A DNA stretch of 58,023 nt from Thermofilaceae archaeon (GTDB taxonomy: Archaea; Thermoproteota; Thermoprotei; Thermofilales; Thermofilaceae): assembly GCA_038731975.1 (NCBI GenBank), contig JAVYQJ010000002.1, forward strand, positions 1 to 58,023, in the 5' to 3' direction. A model generated the notes under the pieces. That model was not told the DNA's origin. It was given only the letters and a program-made list of their open reading frames with translations, and ran no database searches. The first letter of the stretch is position 1. Every line of letters begins with the position of its first letter. This document shows positions 22,639 through 30,970 of the stretch, piece by piece. The translations under genes and the position numbers were made by a program.

Positions 22639-23357
22639 CTAGACACCCTCTCCAAACCTAGGTACGTTTTCACGAGCTCCCTATCTTCAAGCAGCTCGCC
22701 GGGGCTTCCCAGGAACTTTACTGTGCCCGAGACCATCAGGAGAGCCCTGTCGCAGACCTCGAGCGCAGCGAGCGCATTCTGCTCCACGAGCAGAACGGAT
22801 ACCCCAAGCTCATCCCTCAGGTTTGAGATCCGCGTGATCACCTGCCTAGCCAGTCTAGGCGCTAGCGCGGCAGTCGGCTCATCAAACATGATCAACATGG
22901 GATCTCGTAACAGGCACATTGCAAGAGCAACCATCTGCCTTTCCCCACCGCTCAATGTTTTTACTTTTCTGTTTAAAAGGGTTTTCAATTCTGGCAGTAA
23001 ATCTAAAACTTCATTAAGTTTTCCATCTAAATTTTGACTTTTATCATATAAAGCTAGCATTATATTTTCCTTTACTGTTAAATTTTCGAATACATTACCA
23101 ACCTGAGGTAAGTACGCTAAACCCATTAGTGATCTTTGGTGAGGAGGGATGCGGGTGATATCAACGCCTCTAAAGGTTATCGTCCCTGAAAAGATGGTAC
23201 ACAAACCGAAGATTGCTTTGAGTAGCGTACTCTTACCGCTGCCATTCGGGCCTACCACAGCTAGCAGTTCACGCTCCTTCACGTTCACTGAGACATCAGA
23301 CAGAACCCTGATCTTGCCATATCCGGCGTGCAGCTCGCGAACCTCCAGCGGGTACAA
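22632..23357 (-). CDS. livF: Branched-chain amino acid ABC ATPase LivF
   Basis: A 241-residue ATPase with Walker A GPNGSGKST (about 36-44), Q-loop LAYLPQ, ABC signature LSGGERQ (about 138-144), Walker B LIMFDEP and a His switch region represented by LVEQNALAAL. Length and motifs are normal for LivF. Residues about 85-138 are encoded by a stretch with only about 25 percent GC (22951-23100) inside an otherwise GC-rich gene, which suggests a recombined or foreign segment, although the reading frame and motifs are intact. Confidence 0.92.
   Translation of the reverse strand: MYPLEVRELHAGYGKIRVLSDVSVNVKERELLAVVGPNGSGKSTLLKAIFGLCTIFSGTITFRGVDITRIPPHQRSLMGLAYLPQVGNVFENLTVKENIMLALYDKSQNLDGKLNEVLDLLPELKTLLNRKVKTLSGGERQMVALAMCLLRDPMLIMFDEPTAALAPRLARQVITRISNLRDELGVSVLLVEQNALAALEVCDRALLMVSGTVKFLGSPGELLEDRELVKTYLGLERVSRC
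22951..23100. other. AT-rich patch inside livF
   Basis: About 150 bp with roughly 25 percent GC by manual count, bordered on both sides by GC-rich livF sequence. The reading frame is unbroken. The borders are abrupt, as expected of a gene-conversion tract or a recombined block from an AT-rich relative. Confidence 0.6.
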
Positions 23358-23359
23358 TC

Positions 23360-24109
23360 TTACTCACCCAGGTAAGCCTTCCTCACTTCAGCGTGCTCGA
23401 GCACTTCCTCCGGTCCCCCCTCTGCGATCACACGTCCGTTGTGCATGACATAAACGAAATCCGCGTGCTTCAATGCCAAGTCGAGCCTGTGCTCAACCAT
23501 CAACACCGTAAGACCAAGCCTCCTTCGAAGCTCTGCAATACGGCCCATAATATCTATGGCTAGCGTGGGGTTCACGCCTGCAAGAGGCTCGTCCAGCAGT
23601 AGCAGCTTGGGTTCACCCATTAGAGCTCTAGCCAGCTCAAGAAGCTTCATCTGCCCACCGCTCAGGGAGGAAGCTGGCTTGTCCCAGGCCCGCTCAAGCG
23701 ATAAGAGCTTGAGGACCTCAAACGCCTTATCTACGAGTCCCCGCTCGTTGCGTCCGAATGCAAGCTTGAAGAAACCGTCTACACCCCTGTGCGATGCTAT
23801 CAGGATGTTCTCCAGAACGCTCAGGGAAGGGAAAAGGCGTGGTATCTGAAAGGTTGTTACGATGCCCAGCTCAAAACGCTTGTGAGGGGGTAGGCGTGTC
23901 ACATCCCTACCTTCGAAGAGGATTCTTCCATCATCAGGCTCAAGAAGCCCGCCAGCAACCTGGATGAACGTGGTCTTGCCACTGCCATTAGGACCTATGA
24001 GCAGAGTTAACGTCTCTCTATCGACGGTTAGCGTCACGCCATCCAAGGCTCTAACCTGGCCGAACCTCTTTGAGATACTATTTGCGAGAAAAAGACCGTT
24101 CGGATTCAT
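23360..24109 (-). CDS. livG: Branched-chain amino acid ABC ATPase LivG
   Basis: A 249-residue ATPase with Walker A GPNGSGKTT (about 37-45), Q-loop TTFQIPRLF, signature LSGGQMKLLELAR (about 148), Walker B LLLLDEPLAGVNP and the His switch MVEHRLDLAL. The LDEPLAGVNP stretch is typical of LivG. It lies 2 bp before livF and 26 bp after livK. Confidence 0.93.
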   Translation of the reverse strand: MNPNGLFLANSISKRFGQVRALDGVTLTVDRETLTLLIGPNGSGKTTFIQVAGGLLEPDDGRILFEGRDVTRLPPHKRFELGIVTTFQIPRLFPSLSVLENILIASHRGVDGFFKLAFGRNERGLVDKAFEVLKLLSLERAWDKPASSLSGGQMKLLELARALMGEPKLLLLDEPLAGVNPTLAIDIMGRIAELRRRLGLTVLMVEHRLDLALKHADFVYVMHNGRVIAEGGPEEVLEHAEVRKAYLGE

Positions 24110-24135
24110 GGTACCTACCCCGTGCAGTTGCGTGT

Positions 24136-25392
24136 CTAACTTCCGGCAGGCTTCACAGCATCAGTATCGATGCTGTATACAGCTACGAGACGCCAGACGT
24201 AATCGTTACCCTCCTTTACTAGCTGGAAGATGCCGTAGTCACCCGCCTTCCTATCACCGTTTTCGTCAAAGCTGATCGTTCCAGTAACACCATAGTACCG
24301 GGTTGCAACCATCGGTAGAACTTGTGCCAACTTCTCCCCATCGTAGTCTCCCGTTAACATGATGGAAAGGGCGATCAGCCACACCGCATCATAGGAGTTC
24401 ATGGAGTAGCTGTCGGGATCCTCGCCGTAGAGCTGGCGGAACCTTGCCTTGAAAGCCTCTTGAACCGGATTGGTCGAGGGAACGTACACCGTGGATGGTA
24501 GGCCTCCTAGCATGAACGCCTCGGGCCCTGCCTCGGAAGCCAGCTTACTGCTACGGGCGAGACCATCGGTTCCAAACCATTTAAGCTGCGAAAGGACGGG
24601 GTTACCTGCTGCCAGCTTGATTATCTGGATACCTTCTTCGAATGATACTAGAAGCACCGCAGTACCTGGACCCAGTTGCTGAGCAAGGGTGGCTGCACGG
24701 GATACTTCGGCTGAAAACTCCTTTGCGCCCACATCGTAAGCTACTTCCTCGACTTTACCTCCCAATGCCTCGAAGTTGGATTTAAAGCTCTCGAACAACC
24801 CTTTCCCCCAAGCATCATTCCTGTAAATGACAATCGCGTTTTTGAAACCTCTGGTATAGATGTACTTCGCCAAAGCCTTGCCCTGGTAGCTGTCGGGCGG
24901 AACTACCCTAAAGACGTAATCTCCCGGTATGGCGAGAGCCACAGCCGTTGACGATTGACTAACAACCAGAAGCTTGTTAGCATCCGCAAACGGCTTAACC
25001 TGGCTCACTTCCCTGCTCGACATCGGGCCAATGAAAGCTTTAACACCCTGGGCCGCGAGAGCCTCCATTCTGGATCTTGCAGCCTCAGGATCAGTACCGG
25101 TATCCTCGAATAGAACTTGAAAACGGAACCTACTACCCACCCCCTCGGCGAAACGATTCACGTCCTCGATGGCTAGCTGGATGGCGTTGCGGTTACGCGC
25201 TCCAAAAGAGGCTAGATCCCCGCTAAGGGGTAGTAGCGCCCCTATCTTAATCGTCGTTACTCCCTGTCCACCGCCTGCAGCTAGAGAACGGGAGAAGTAA
25301 CCTGCCGCAAAGCCTGCCGCCAATGTTGCAATGAGTACAACAACGTAGATAATCCTACCTTTCTTCCATAGCGTCCTGCTACTTTCTGTCAC
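24136..25392 (-). CDS. livK: ABC transporter substrate-binding protein LivK-like
   Basis: A 418-residue protein with an N-terminal membrane anchor (about residues 14-36) and a linker GGGQG. A periplasmic-binding fold (type 1) follows with IKIGALLPLSGDLASFG, AFIGPMSSREVSQVKPFAD and ISFDENGDRKAGDY near the end. There is no lipobox cysteine, so it is probably held by the N-terminal helix. It should bind amino acids or related small molecules outside the cell for LivHMGF. The GTG start is supported by a TATA-like box (about 25417-25424) 25-32 nt upstream, the likely promoter of the whole operon. Confidence 0.9.
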   Translation of the reverse strand: MTESSRTLWKKGRIIYVVVLIATLAAGFAAGYFSRSLAAGGGQGVTTIKIGALLPLSGDLASFGARNRNAIQLAIEDVNRFAEGVGSRFRFQVLFEDTGTDPEAARSRMEALAAQGVKAFIGPMSSREVSQVKPFADANKLLVVSQSSTAVALAIPGDYVFRVVPPDSYQGKALAKYIYTRGFKNAIVIYRNDAWGKGLFESFKSNFEALGGKVEEVAYDVGAKEFSAEVSRAATLAQQLGPGTAVLLVSFEEGIQIIKLAAGNPVLSQLKWFGTDGLARSSKLASEAGPEAFMLGGLPSTVYVPSTNPVQEAFKARFRQLYGEDPDSYSMNSYDAVWLIALSIMLTGDYDGEKLAQVLPMVATRYYGVTGTISFDENGDRKAGDYGIFQLVKEGNDYVWRLVAVYSIDTDAVKPAGS

Positions 25393-25416
25393 AGAGGAAC
25401 TGACTTTCAGTATTCC

Positions 25417-25424
25417 TTAAAAAT
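25417..25424 (-). promoter_or_regulatory. TATA-like promoter of the liv operon
   Basis: ATTTTTAA on the minus strand lies 25-32 nt before the GTG of livK and fits a leaderless transcript. Further TATA-like runs farther upstream (about 25465-25505) are not assigned to a gene. Confidence 0.5.
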
Positions 25425-25686
25425 CTTTTTCTTCTTTTGTTAAATTCGACTCACGCTTAAAGATTTTTTATATATAAACATCGACTAAACGTGTTATATA
25501 TTTTGAAAGTATAGATGTGCATTTTAGTACATTGACGTATGAGCAGTTGCAGCTCTGCTACTAACCTGTACACCCTAGGTTGTTTACCAAGCTTCTTTCC
25601 GTGCCCTAAGTAGAACAACTTGACAGAGACAGCTTACTTAAAAGCGTGGCAAAAAATTGATTAGGAAATGGCTTTGGAGGTTTACT
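25425..25686. other. AT-rich intergenic region between livK and the oxidoreductase
   Basis: This region holds several TATA-like runs (for example near 25469 and 25495) and a likely rightward TATA box (TTAAAAG-type, about 25635-25642). No coding frame or strong hairpin was seen apart from short inverted repeats around 25541-25585. The transcript start for the rightward gene is expected near 25662. Confidence 0.4.
25676..25681 (+). promoter_or_regulatory. Strong Shine-Dalgarno site deciding the oxidoreductase start
   Basis: GGAGGT at 25676-25681 lies 5 nt before the GTG at 25687. This is unusual here, where most first genes look leaderless, and indicates a leadered mRNA. Confidence 0.6.
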
Positions 25687-26931
25687 GTGGAAAAGATCGG
25701 TGTCGCTTTGGTTGGTGCTGGGTTTGCAGCTAAGTTTCACGTGAGAGGCTGGGTGGGCGTAAGGGGGGCAGATATAACGGCGGTTTACAGCAGGACTGAA
25801 GCTCGAGCTAGAGAGTTGGCCGCCTTGGCTGAACAGCTTGGCGTGGGGAAACCAAAAGTCTACACGGATATTTATGAGATGCTCGGCGATAAGAACGTCA
25901 ACGCGGTCTGGATCCTTACACCCAACTACGCGAGGCTTGATGTTGTAAAGGCTGTGGCTGAGGAGGCGAGGCAGGGTAAGGGCAACCTCGTAGGTGTAGC
26001 TTGCGAGAAACCTCTCGCGCGTAACGTCCAAGAGGCGCGGGAAATGGTCAAGCTGGTTGAGAAAGCCGGGCTCCTACACGGCTACCTGGAGAACCAAGTT
26101 TTCATGCCCTCAGTCACGAGGGGGAAGGAGGTTGTCTGGAGGTTTGGTGCCAAGTACAGTGGTAGACCCTACCTGGCTAGAGCAGCGGAGGAGCACGGGG
26201 GACCCCACGCTCCATGGTTCTGGAAGCCCACTCAGTCGGGTGGGGGAGTGCTCCTCGACATGATGTGCCACAGCCTTGAAGCGGCAAGGTACATGCTCTG
26301 GGACCCCGAGCGGGGGAAGGATAGTATCAAGCCGAGGAAGGTTTGGGGCGATATTGCCTCGCTTAAGTGGACTAGGAAAGGCTACGTTGAGAGGCTGAAG
26401 CAGAGCTACGGTGTTGACTACTCCGTTGAACCTGCTGAAGACTACGCGACAGCCGTCGTCGTGTACGAGGATGAGGAGGGGAATGTGGCTTTAACCGAGA
26501 CGCATACCTCCTGGTCATTCATAGGGGCGGGTTTAAGGCTCACCTTCGAAGTGCTCGGGCCTGAATACTCACTCTGGATCAACACGCTTCAGCCGGAGCT
26601 CTTCACCTTCTTCAGCAGACACGTGAAGATCCCGCCCAGCGAGGAGTTTGTTGAAAAACAGAACGCGGATCAAGGCTTAATGCCGGTGATCCCTGATGAG
26701 GCGGTCACGTACGGTTACCAGGCTGAGGATCGCTACATGGTGGAATGCTTCCTGAGGGGCGTGCAGCCGATCGAGAACTGGTACGACGGCCTCCTCATTA
26801 TGCAGTTGATGATGCTCGCCTACCTTAGCGCTGAAAAGGGGCAGAAGCTCAGCTTCGACCCATCTCTCGTCGAGAACTACATACCTCCAGTGCAGAGGGG
26901 GGTCTGGAACCCAAGATCCCCGCTCCTCTGA
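25687..26931 (+). CDS. Gfo/Idh/MocA-family oxidoreductase
   Basis: A 414-residue protein from the GTG at 25687, chosen for the GGAGGT site just upstream; an open frame from 25657 adds ten residues. The N-terminus is a Rossmann fold with VALVGAGFAAKFHVRGW (GxGxxA dinucleotide motif) and AVWILTPNYARLDVV. It is followed by the family CEKPLA motif (Lys of EKP) and, in the C-terminal domain, GGGVLLDMMCHSLEAARYML with the usual D and H of the active site. It probably oxidises or epimerises a sugar or cyclitol with NAD(P). The Idh-type fold and the nearby TIM barrel isomerase and PfkB kinase suggest sugar metabolism. Confidence 0.85.
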   Translation: MEKIGVALVGAGFAAKFHVRGWVGVRGADITAVYSRTEARARELAALAEQLGVGKPKVYTDIYEMLGDKNVNAVWILTPNYARLDVVKAVAEEARQGKGNLVGVACEKPLARNVQEAREMVKLVEKAGLLHGYLENQVFMPSVTRGKEVVWRFGAKYSGRPYLARAAEEHGGPHAPWFWKPTQSGGGVLLDMMCHSLEAARYMLWDPERGKDSIKPRKVWGDIASLKWTRKGYVERLKQSYGVDYSVEPAEDYATAVVVYEDEEGNVALTETHTSWSFIGAGLRLTFEVLGPEYSLWINTLQPELFTFFSRHVKIPPSEEFVEKQNADQGLMPVIPDEAVTYGYQAEDRYMVECFLRGVQPIENWYDGLLIMQLMMLAYLSAEKGQKLSFDPSLVENYIPPVQRGVWNPRSPLL

Positions 26932-26986
26932 ATCTGGGATACCCCTGGATACGCAACAGTCTTTTTCTAAGCCCGACTTTAACCAT

Positions 26987-27814
26987 GTGCGCGCGTGCTT
27001 AGCGTACAGCGTCAATGACCCCGCTGGCTCAGGCATTGCGAAGGCCATACTTACGTTAGTTGAGTTTGAGCCAACGAGGCTTCAGCTGGCTTCAGAAGCT
27101 TATAAAATCCCGCGCTTAAACGCCGTCATAGCTGGCTTCAACGAGGATGTCCTCTACTTCGAGTTTCTCGACGAAGTGTGCCCCGCGGACTTCTACCTGG
27201 TACTCTCGCGCCACTCGAGCGAAGCTGGCGTCAAGTCCTTCACCGTCCACCACCCCGGAAACCCGATGAGAACCGCCGTAGCGGGTGGTAAACCCCTGGA
27301 ATTACCACCTTCCAATCCACTGCTGTCTAGGCGTCTCTTAGTCTCCCTAGCGAGGAGGGTGGGGAAGATGCCAGGTTTCGTTGTTTCATACGAGGTGACC
27401 CATCACGGCCCCTCCTCCCTGCGGAAGCCAGTAACGTTCGTGGAGATAGGCAGCAGTACGAGTGAGTGGGTTCTCCGCGAGGCTCACTCACTTGTGGCGG
27501 AGGCAGTATTGGATGCCCTGACCAGCCCGGAAGAGCTTTGCACCATAGCCGTTGGGGTTGGGGGCAACCATTACGCTCCGATTTTCACTAGGCGTGCGCT
27601 GGAGGGGCGTGAAGCCTACGGCCACATGATAGCTAGCTACGCTCTCAAGGATCTGGACGATCCCGAGCTCGTGCGGAGGGTCGTACGAGAAGCTTGCATA
27701 AAGAGTTCTGTACCAACGAACAAGTTAGTGGTGGAGAAGAAGCTCAAGCGGTCTTGGCGCGACGCTATTGAAGAAGTAGCTGCGGAACTCAACCTTCAGG
27801 TCGAGTACGTCTAG
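26987..27814 (+). CDS. dtdA: D-aminoacyl-tRNA deacylase, archaeal type (DtdA)
   Basis: A 275-residue protein with the conserved motifs of the archaeal/plant deacylase: LSRHSSEAGVKSFTVHHPGN (about residues 73-92), VTHHGPSS and GVGGNHYAPIFT. The clustered His residues are consistent with the metal-dependent active site. It frees D-amino acids from mischarged tRNA, a quality-control step. The GTG start at 26987 is used because the overlapping ATG at 26985 is out of frame. It appears monocistronic, or shares a unit with the next gene 34 bp on. Confidence 0.9.
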   Translation: MRACLAYSVNDPAGSGIAKAILTLVEFEPTRLQLASEAYKIPRLNAVIAGFNEDVLYFEFLDEVCPADFYLVLSRHSSEAGVKSFTVHHPGNPMRTAVAGGKPLELPPSNPLLSRRLLVSLARRVGKMPGFVVSYEVTHHGPSSLRKPVTFVEIGSSTSEWVLREAHSLVAEAVLDALTSPEELCTIAVGVGGNHYAPIFTRRALEGREAYGHMIASYALKDLDDPELVRRVVREACIKSSVPTNKLVVEKKLKRSWRDAIEEVAAELNLQVEYV

Positions 27815-27848
27815 TCACCTTTTTTAAACAAGGTGTAGTGGGAGTATC

Positions 27849-28577
27849 GTGTACATTAAGGTGGACTTTGGGGAGAGGGGGGACGTGGTCATCTGGGTTG
27901 ACAGCGATCTGAAGGGTTTACCCTTCGACAGCGTGGCACGGCGTTGGAAGCACGAGATCTACTTCGAGGTTCCGCTTGACGTGCAGGGAGAGGAGGAGGT
28001 GATTGCGGAAAGAGGCATGTTCGCCTATTGGAGGCAAGGCCGAGCACTCTGCATATTCCACGGCTTTAGTCAGCCTTACGCTCCCATTGTGAAGCTGGGA
28101 TTCGTGGTTGGAAGCCCCGATGTTTTGTACGCTGTCGAGGACGGAACTCCAGTTCGTGTTAGCGAGCACGTGGACTACGGAAGGGAGGGCGAGATCGCTA
28201 GCGCTCTGAGAAGCAGGGGCTTAAAGGCAGCGTCCCATTCCTGGGAAGGCGAGGAGCGGGTGGGCGTTTTGGTTGAAGGCGCAGAAGCTCGTTTAGGGGT
28301 GGAAGTGTTCGTGGAGGATGGAGGGTTCTACGCCGAAACGCAGACGCTCGCCTTCTTCGACCAAAGCCCCTCCACGCTTGCCTTCTACCGGATGCTGAAG
28401 CGCGAGCTAGCACCCACCGGTATTAGACCCGATGTGAACGATGAGGGGTTCATGGTTCTGACCTGCTGCCCGAGCAGTATCGAAGAGCTGGCTAGGGATC
28501 TCAAGCGCCTGCTATCAGCCTACATCTATGCTGAAAAGGCGATGGAGACGTTCTACGCCGTGCGCAGACCGGCATGA
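27849..28577 (+). CDS. Cyclophilin-like-fold protein with extra C-terminal domain
   Basis: A 242-residue protein. The first 110 residues resemble the small cyclophilin-like archaeal family: WKHEIYFEVPLDVQ, then GMFAYWRQGRALCIFHG and a PIVKLGFVVGS strand. The rest is a separate domain of unknown type with a CC pair (LTCCPSSIEEL). The cyclophilin-like fold here does not prove prolyl isomerase activity. The GTG start is supported by a TATA-like box (about 27822-27829). Its 3' end overlaps the convergent regulator by 25 bp. Confidence 0.65.
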   Translation: MYIKVDFGERGDVVIWVDSDLKGLPFDSVARRWKHEIYFEVPLDVQGEEEVIAERGMFAYWRQGRALCIFHGFSQPYAPIVKLGFVVGSPDVLYAVEDGTPVRVSEHVDYGREGEIASALRSRGLKAASHSWEGEERVGVLVEGAEARLGVEVFVEDGGFYAETQTLAFFDQSPSTLAFYRMLKRELAPTGIRPDVNDEGFMVLTCCPSSIEELARDLKRLLSAYIYAEKAMETFYAVRRPA

Positions 28578-29452
28578 ATGATGGCCAACGGAAGCCTAGG
28601 TTTAGAGCTCTCGTCTAGGTCGATATAGCCAATCATTTTCGCTTCAAGTTCCACTTTTCCTTCCTCCCTAGCGATCGTGATCTTTTTAAGGAGGCTATAT
28701 GGGTCGCTAGCGTCAATTAGCGCGTATCCCGTTAAACGGTCAAGCTTCGGCATGAGGAGGTACACCTGGCGGGCTCTCAGCAACGTGGACAACCATTCCT
28801 CAGAGGGGGCCTTAACTTCGGCGAAGAGAAGCGGTTTGACATGAACTTTCTCCGGGTGAAAGTCTACAAGGACCTGTAGGATTTTCCTAACGTGAACCCT
28901 GTAGTGGTAGGATAACCGGCTCTTGCTAACAGTGGGCGTGCTTTCTGTCACGTGGGCGAAAAGATCCTCGTAAAGATTGAGCAGGATCGCGCAGTCCTCG
29001 TAATCGGGTTTCAGTTTGGGTGCTCTCGGCAGAGTGGCACCCCGATTAGGCCGTAGATCGACTATATCGTACCACGGCGCTGCAGTGTAAATGTCAAGGA
29101 GCTCTTCTACCACCGCCCCTCGAAGCCTCATGTAGCCTATGGAAGCACTAAAGTCCTGGGGGATGAGGTAAACGCCCGCTTCGAGCGTACCTCCGCTGAA
29201 GCGGTAAATCCTGAAACGACAGGCTAGAAAACCGTTGTCAGGGAGTTGATGGCTGCAGAATGCGATAAAGACCCTTCCTAGCGAAGAAAGGAAGGGGTAG
29301 CCCCTCAGCCTAACCCCAGCGATCTTCAGCTTCCCTAACACTTCATAGACATACTGCTTCGATACGCCAGCAAGCTTAGCGGCTTCCGACACATCGCCTT
29401 TCGCTTCAACGAGCGCAGCTAGGATTCTCGTCTTGCTCTCCGTCAGCACCAT
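28553..29452 (-). CDS. HTH transcription regulator with ligand-type C-terminal domain
   Basis: A 299-residue protein. The N-terminal 45 residues form a helix-turn-helix (AKGDVSEAAKLAGVSKQYVY, like an HTH with ...GVS...). The remaining 250 residues are mixed alpha/beta with no recognised motif and may sense a ligand. The ATG at 29452 has a TATA-like box about 24 nt upstream. It diverges from the small gene at 29535, which it might control. Target unknown. Confidence 0.6.
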   Translation of the reverse strand: MVLTESKTRILAALVEAKGDVSEAAKLAGVSKQYVYEVLGKLKIAGVRLRGYPFLSSLGRVFIAFCSHQLPDNGFLACRFRIYRFSGGTLEAGVYLIPQDFSASIGYMRLRGAVVEELLDIYTAAPWYDIVDLRPNRGATLPRAPKLKPDYEDCAILLNLYEDLFAHVTESTPTVSKSRLSYHYRVHVRKILQVLVDFHPEKVHVKPLLFAEVKAPSEEWLSTLLRARQVYLLMPKLDRLTGYALIDASDPYSLLKKITIAREEGKVELEAKMIGYIDLDESSKPRLPLAIIHAGLRTA

Positions 29453-29534
29453 CCCGAAAACCTCGACCCCGTGATTAACGTATCGCTTTTCCGCACACGA
29501 AACAGTTTAATACCGTAGATAAGCCCGCATCTTT

Positions 29535-29885
29535 ATGAGCCAGGAGGAGATGTTCGACAAGTACGACAAGTTCGTGCTTGCCGGCATACAGCGAGAGTAC
29601 TTCGGTAGCTTACTCTTCTCACGAGGGGCATTGACTCAGCACGAGTTTGTCGCTCGCATGATTGCTGAACTAACAGGCGCGCCCCAGGGGACGAGAGCTT
29701 ACGAAGAGCTTGTCGCAAGGCTGGCGCAATCTGTAAAGAAACTAGCCGAGTGGGGGCTTCTGGATCTTAAGGAATACGAGGTTAAACTCACGGACTGGGG
29801 CCTTAGCGTTGCAGGCTCGATCAGCAGTGAAGAATACCAGAGGATAAAGGACGATCTGGCGAGGGCGGCTAGCCGCAGGAAATAG
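29535..29885 (+). CDS. Small helical protein, uncharacterised
   Basis: A 116-residue, mostly helical protein with a winged-helix-like feel (SVKKLAEWGLLDLKEYEVKL, then TDWGLSVAGS) that could be a DNA-binding or adaptor module. The ATG at 29535 has a TATA-like box (GTTTAATA, 29507-29514) 21-28 nt upstream. Its TAG stop abuts, without a gap, the stop of the convergent PfkB kinase. No family is recognised. Confidence 0.6.
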   Translation: MSQEEMFDKYDKFVLAGIQREYFGSLLFSRGALTQHEFVARMIAELTGAPQGTRAYEELVARLAQSVKKLAEWGLLDLKEYEVKLTDWGLSVAGSISSEEYQRIKDDLARAASRRK

Positions 29886-30860
29886 CTAGACCTCCAAGCT
29901 TACTCCATGGGCTTTTAGGAATTCTTTTAGCTCAAAACGCCTAGGCATTGCGGTTGTCGCCCCCCTCCTTGTGCACTTCATGGCAGCGACGGCGTTAGCC
30001 AGCAGTACAGCCTCCCTCAAGTCGCGCCCCTCAACCAGCCGGAAAGTTATGAAGCCGGCAGTCCAAGCGTCCCCAGCGCCCGTCGTGTCAACAACGTTGA
30101 CTCTGAAGGCCTCTAACAGTACCTCCTCCCCCTCGCGCGAAACGACATAAGCACCCCTTGACCCCAACCTGACCGCTACATACTCCAAATTTGGTCTCTG
30201 CTCGAGAAGGAAGGAGGAGGCTCGCTTGTAGTCTTCTGTGCCCAGCAGAGGTAGCAGCTCATCAAAGCCGAGCGTGATCAGCGTCGCGTACTCGGCCGCT
30301 TTGAGAAATTCCCGCTTAGCTCGGTCGACTTCGCCTAACCATATATCGCTCCTGAAGTTGGGATCGAGGGATACGTGCGCTCCTCGCCCCCTCAGAACCT
30401 CCATTAGCCTAAGCACCGTTTCCGAGAGAGGGGGTTGAGAGAGGGCTACCCCCGACACGTGTAATACCTTGGCAGCCTTTACAGCCTCCCAATCGACGTC
30501 GCTCTCCTCAAGCAAGCAATCAGCCGTCCTAACCCAAGGTGCTCTGTAGAAGAAGAACTCCCGCTCTCCTTCTGGCTTGGCTATCACGAAGGCCAGGCTC
30601 GTACGAGCTTTTTTGACGGAGAGCCAACCCGTGAAAACCCCCTCCCCACTCAAGTACCTGATGAGCATCTCTCCGAAAGCATCGTCACCAACAGCCCCGA
30701 TGAATGCCGTTGGAACACCGAGCTTAGATAGCCCGACAGCTACGTTGGCAGGTGCTCCACCAAAGTGCACCTCGAGAGTTAAGCCCTCCCTGTAGGCCCC
30801 AACCTCCGTTGGTATGAGATCGACGAGAATCTCCCCCGCACAAACAGCTACCGGTTCCAC
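29886..30860 (-). CDS. PfkB-family sugar kinase (fructokinase/KDG kinase-like)
   Basis: A 324-residue kinase of the PfkB family. The first signature is GGAPANVAVGLSKLG (about residues 31-45), a substrate-contact region lies near HVSGVALSQPP and the second signature is VDTTGAGDAWTAGF (about 250-263), with the catalytic Asp in GAGDAW. It should phosphorylate fructose, 2-keto-3-deoxygluconate or a related ketose/sugar acid with ATP; the sequence alone does not decide. The GTG start has a TATA-like box 26-32 nt upstream. It is monocistronic, and its promoter lies next to the palindrome-bearing region at 30944. Confidence 0.85.
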   Translation of the reverse strand: MEPVAVCAGEILVDLIPTEVGAYREGLTLEVHFGGAPANVAVGLSKLGVPTAFIGAVGDDAFGEMLIRYLSGEGVFTGWLSVKKARTSLAFVIAKPEGEREFFFYRAPWVRTADCLLEESDVDWEAVKAAKVLHVSGVALSQPPLSETVLRLMEVLRGRGAHVSLDPNFRSDIWLGEVDRAKREFLKAAEYATLITLGFDELLPLLGTEDYKRASSFLLEQRPNLEYVAVRLGSRGAYVVSREGEEVLLEAFRVNVVDTTGAGDAWTAGFITFRLVEGRDLREAVLLANAVAAMKCTRRGATTAMPRRFELKEFLKAHGVSLEV

Positions 30861-30943
30861 GGGGATGGAAAACTCCTTGGTAGTGTAATAAGCCTATTCA
30901 AAATCGGCGGTCGCGGCTTTGCGTAAGGTTGATATGTAGTACT

Positions 30944-30961
30944 TTCCAAAGATCTTTGGAA
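30944..30961. promoter_or_regulatory. 18-bp perfect palindrome, likely operator
   Basis: TTCCAAAGATCTTTGGAA is a perfect 18-bp palindrome. It lies 10 bp before the ATG of the regulator at 30971 and about 84 bp before the divergent PfkB start. Its position around the likely transcription start suits autorepression by the dimeric regulator encoded next to it. Confidence 0.6.
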
Positions 30962-30970
30962 GGTGGTTCG

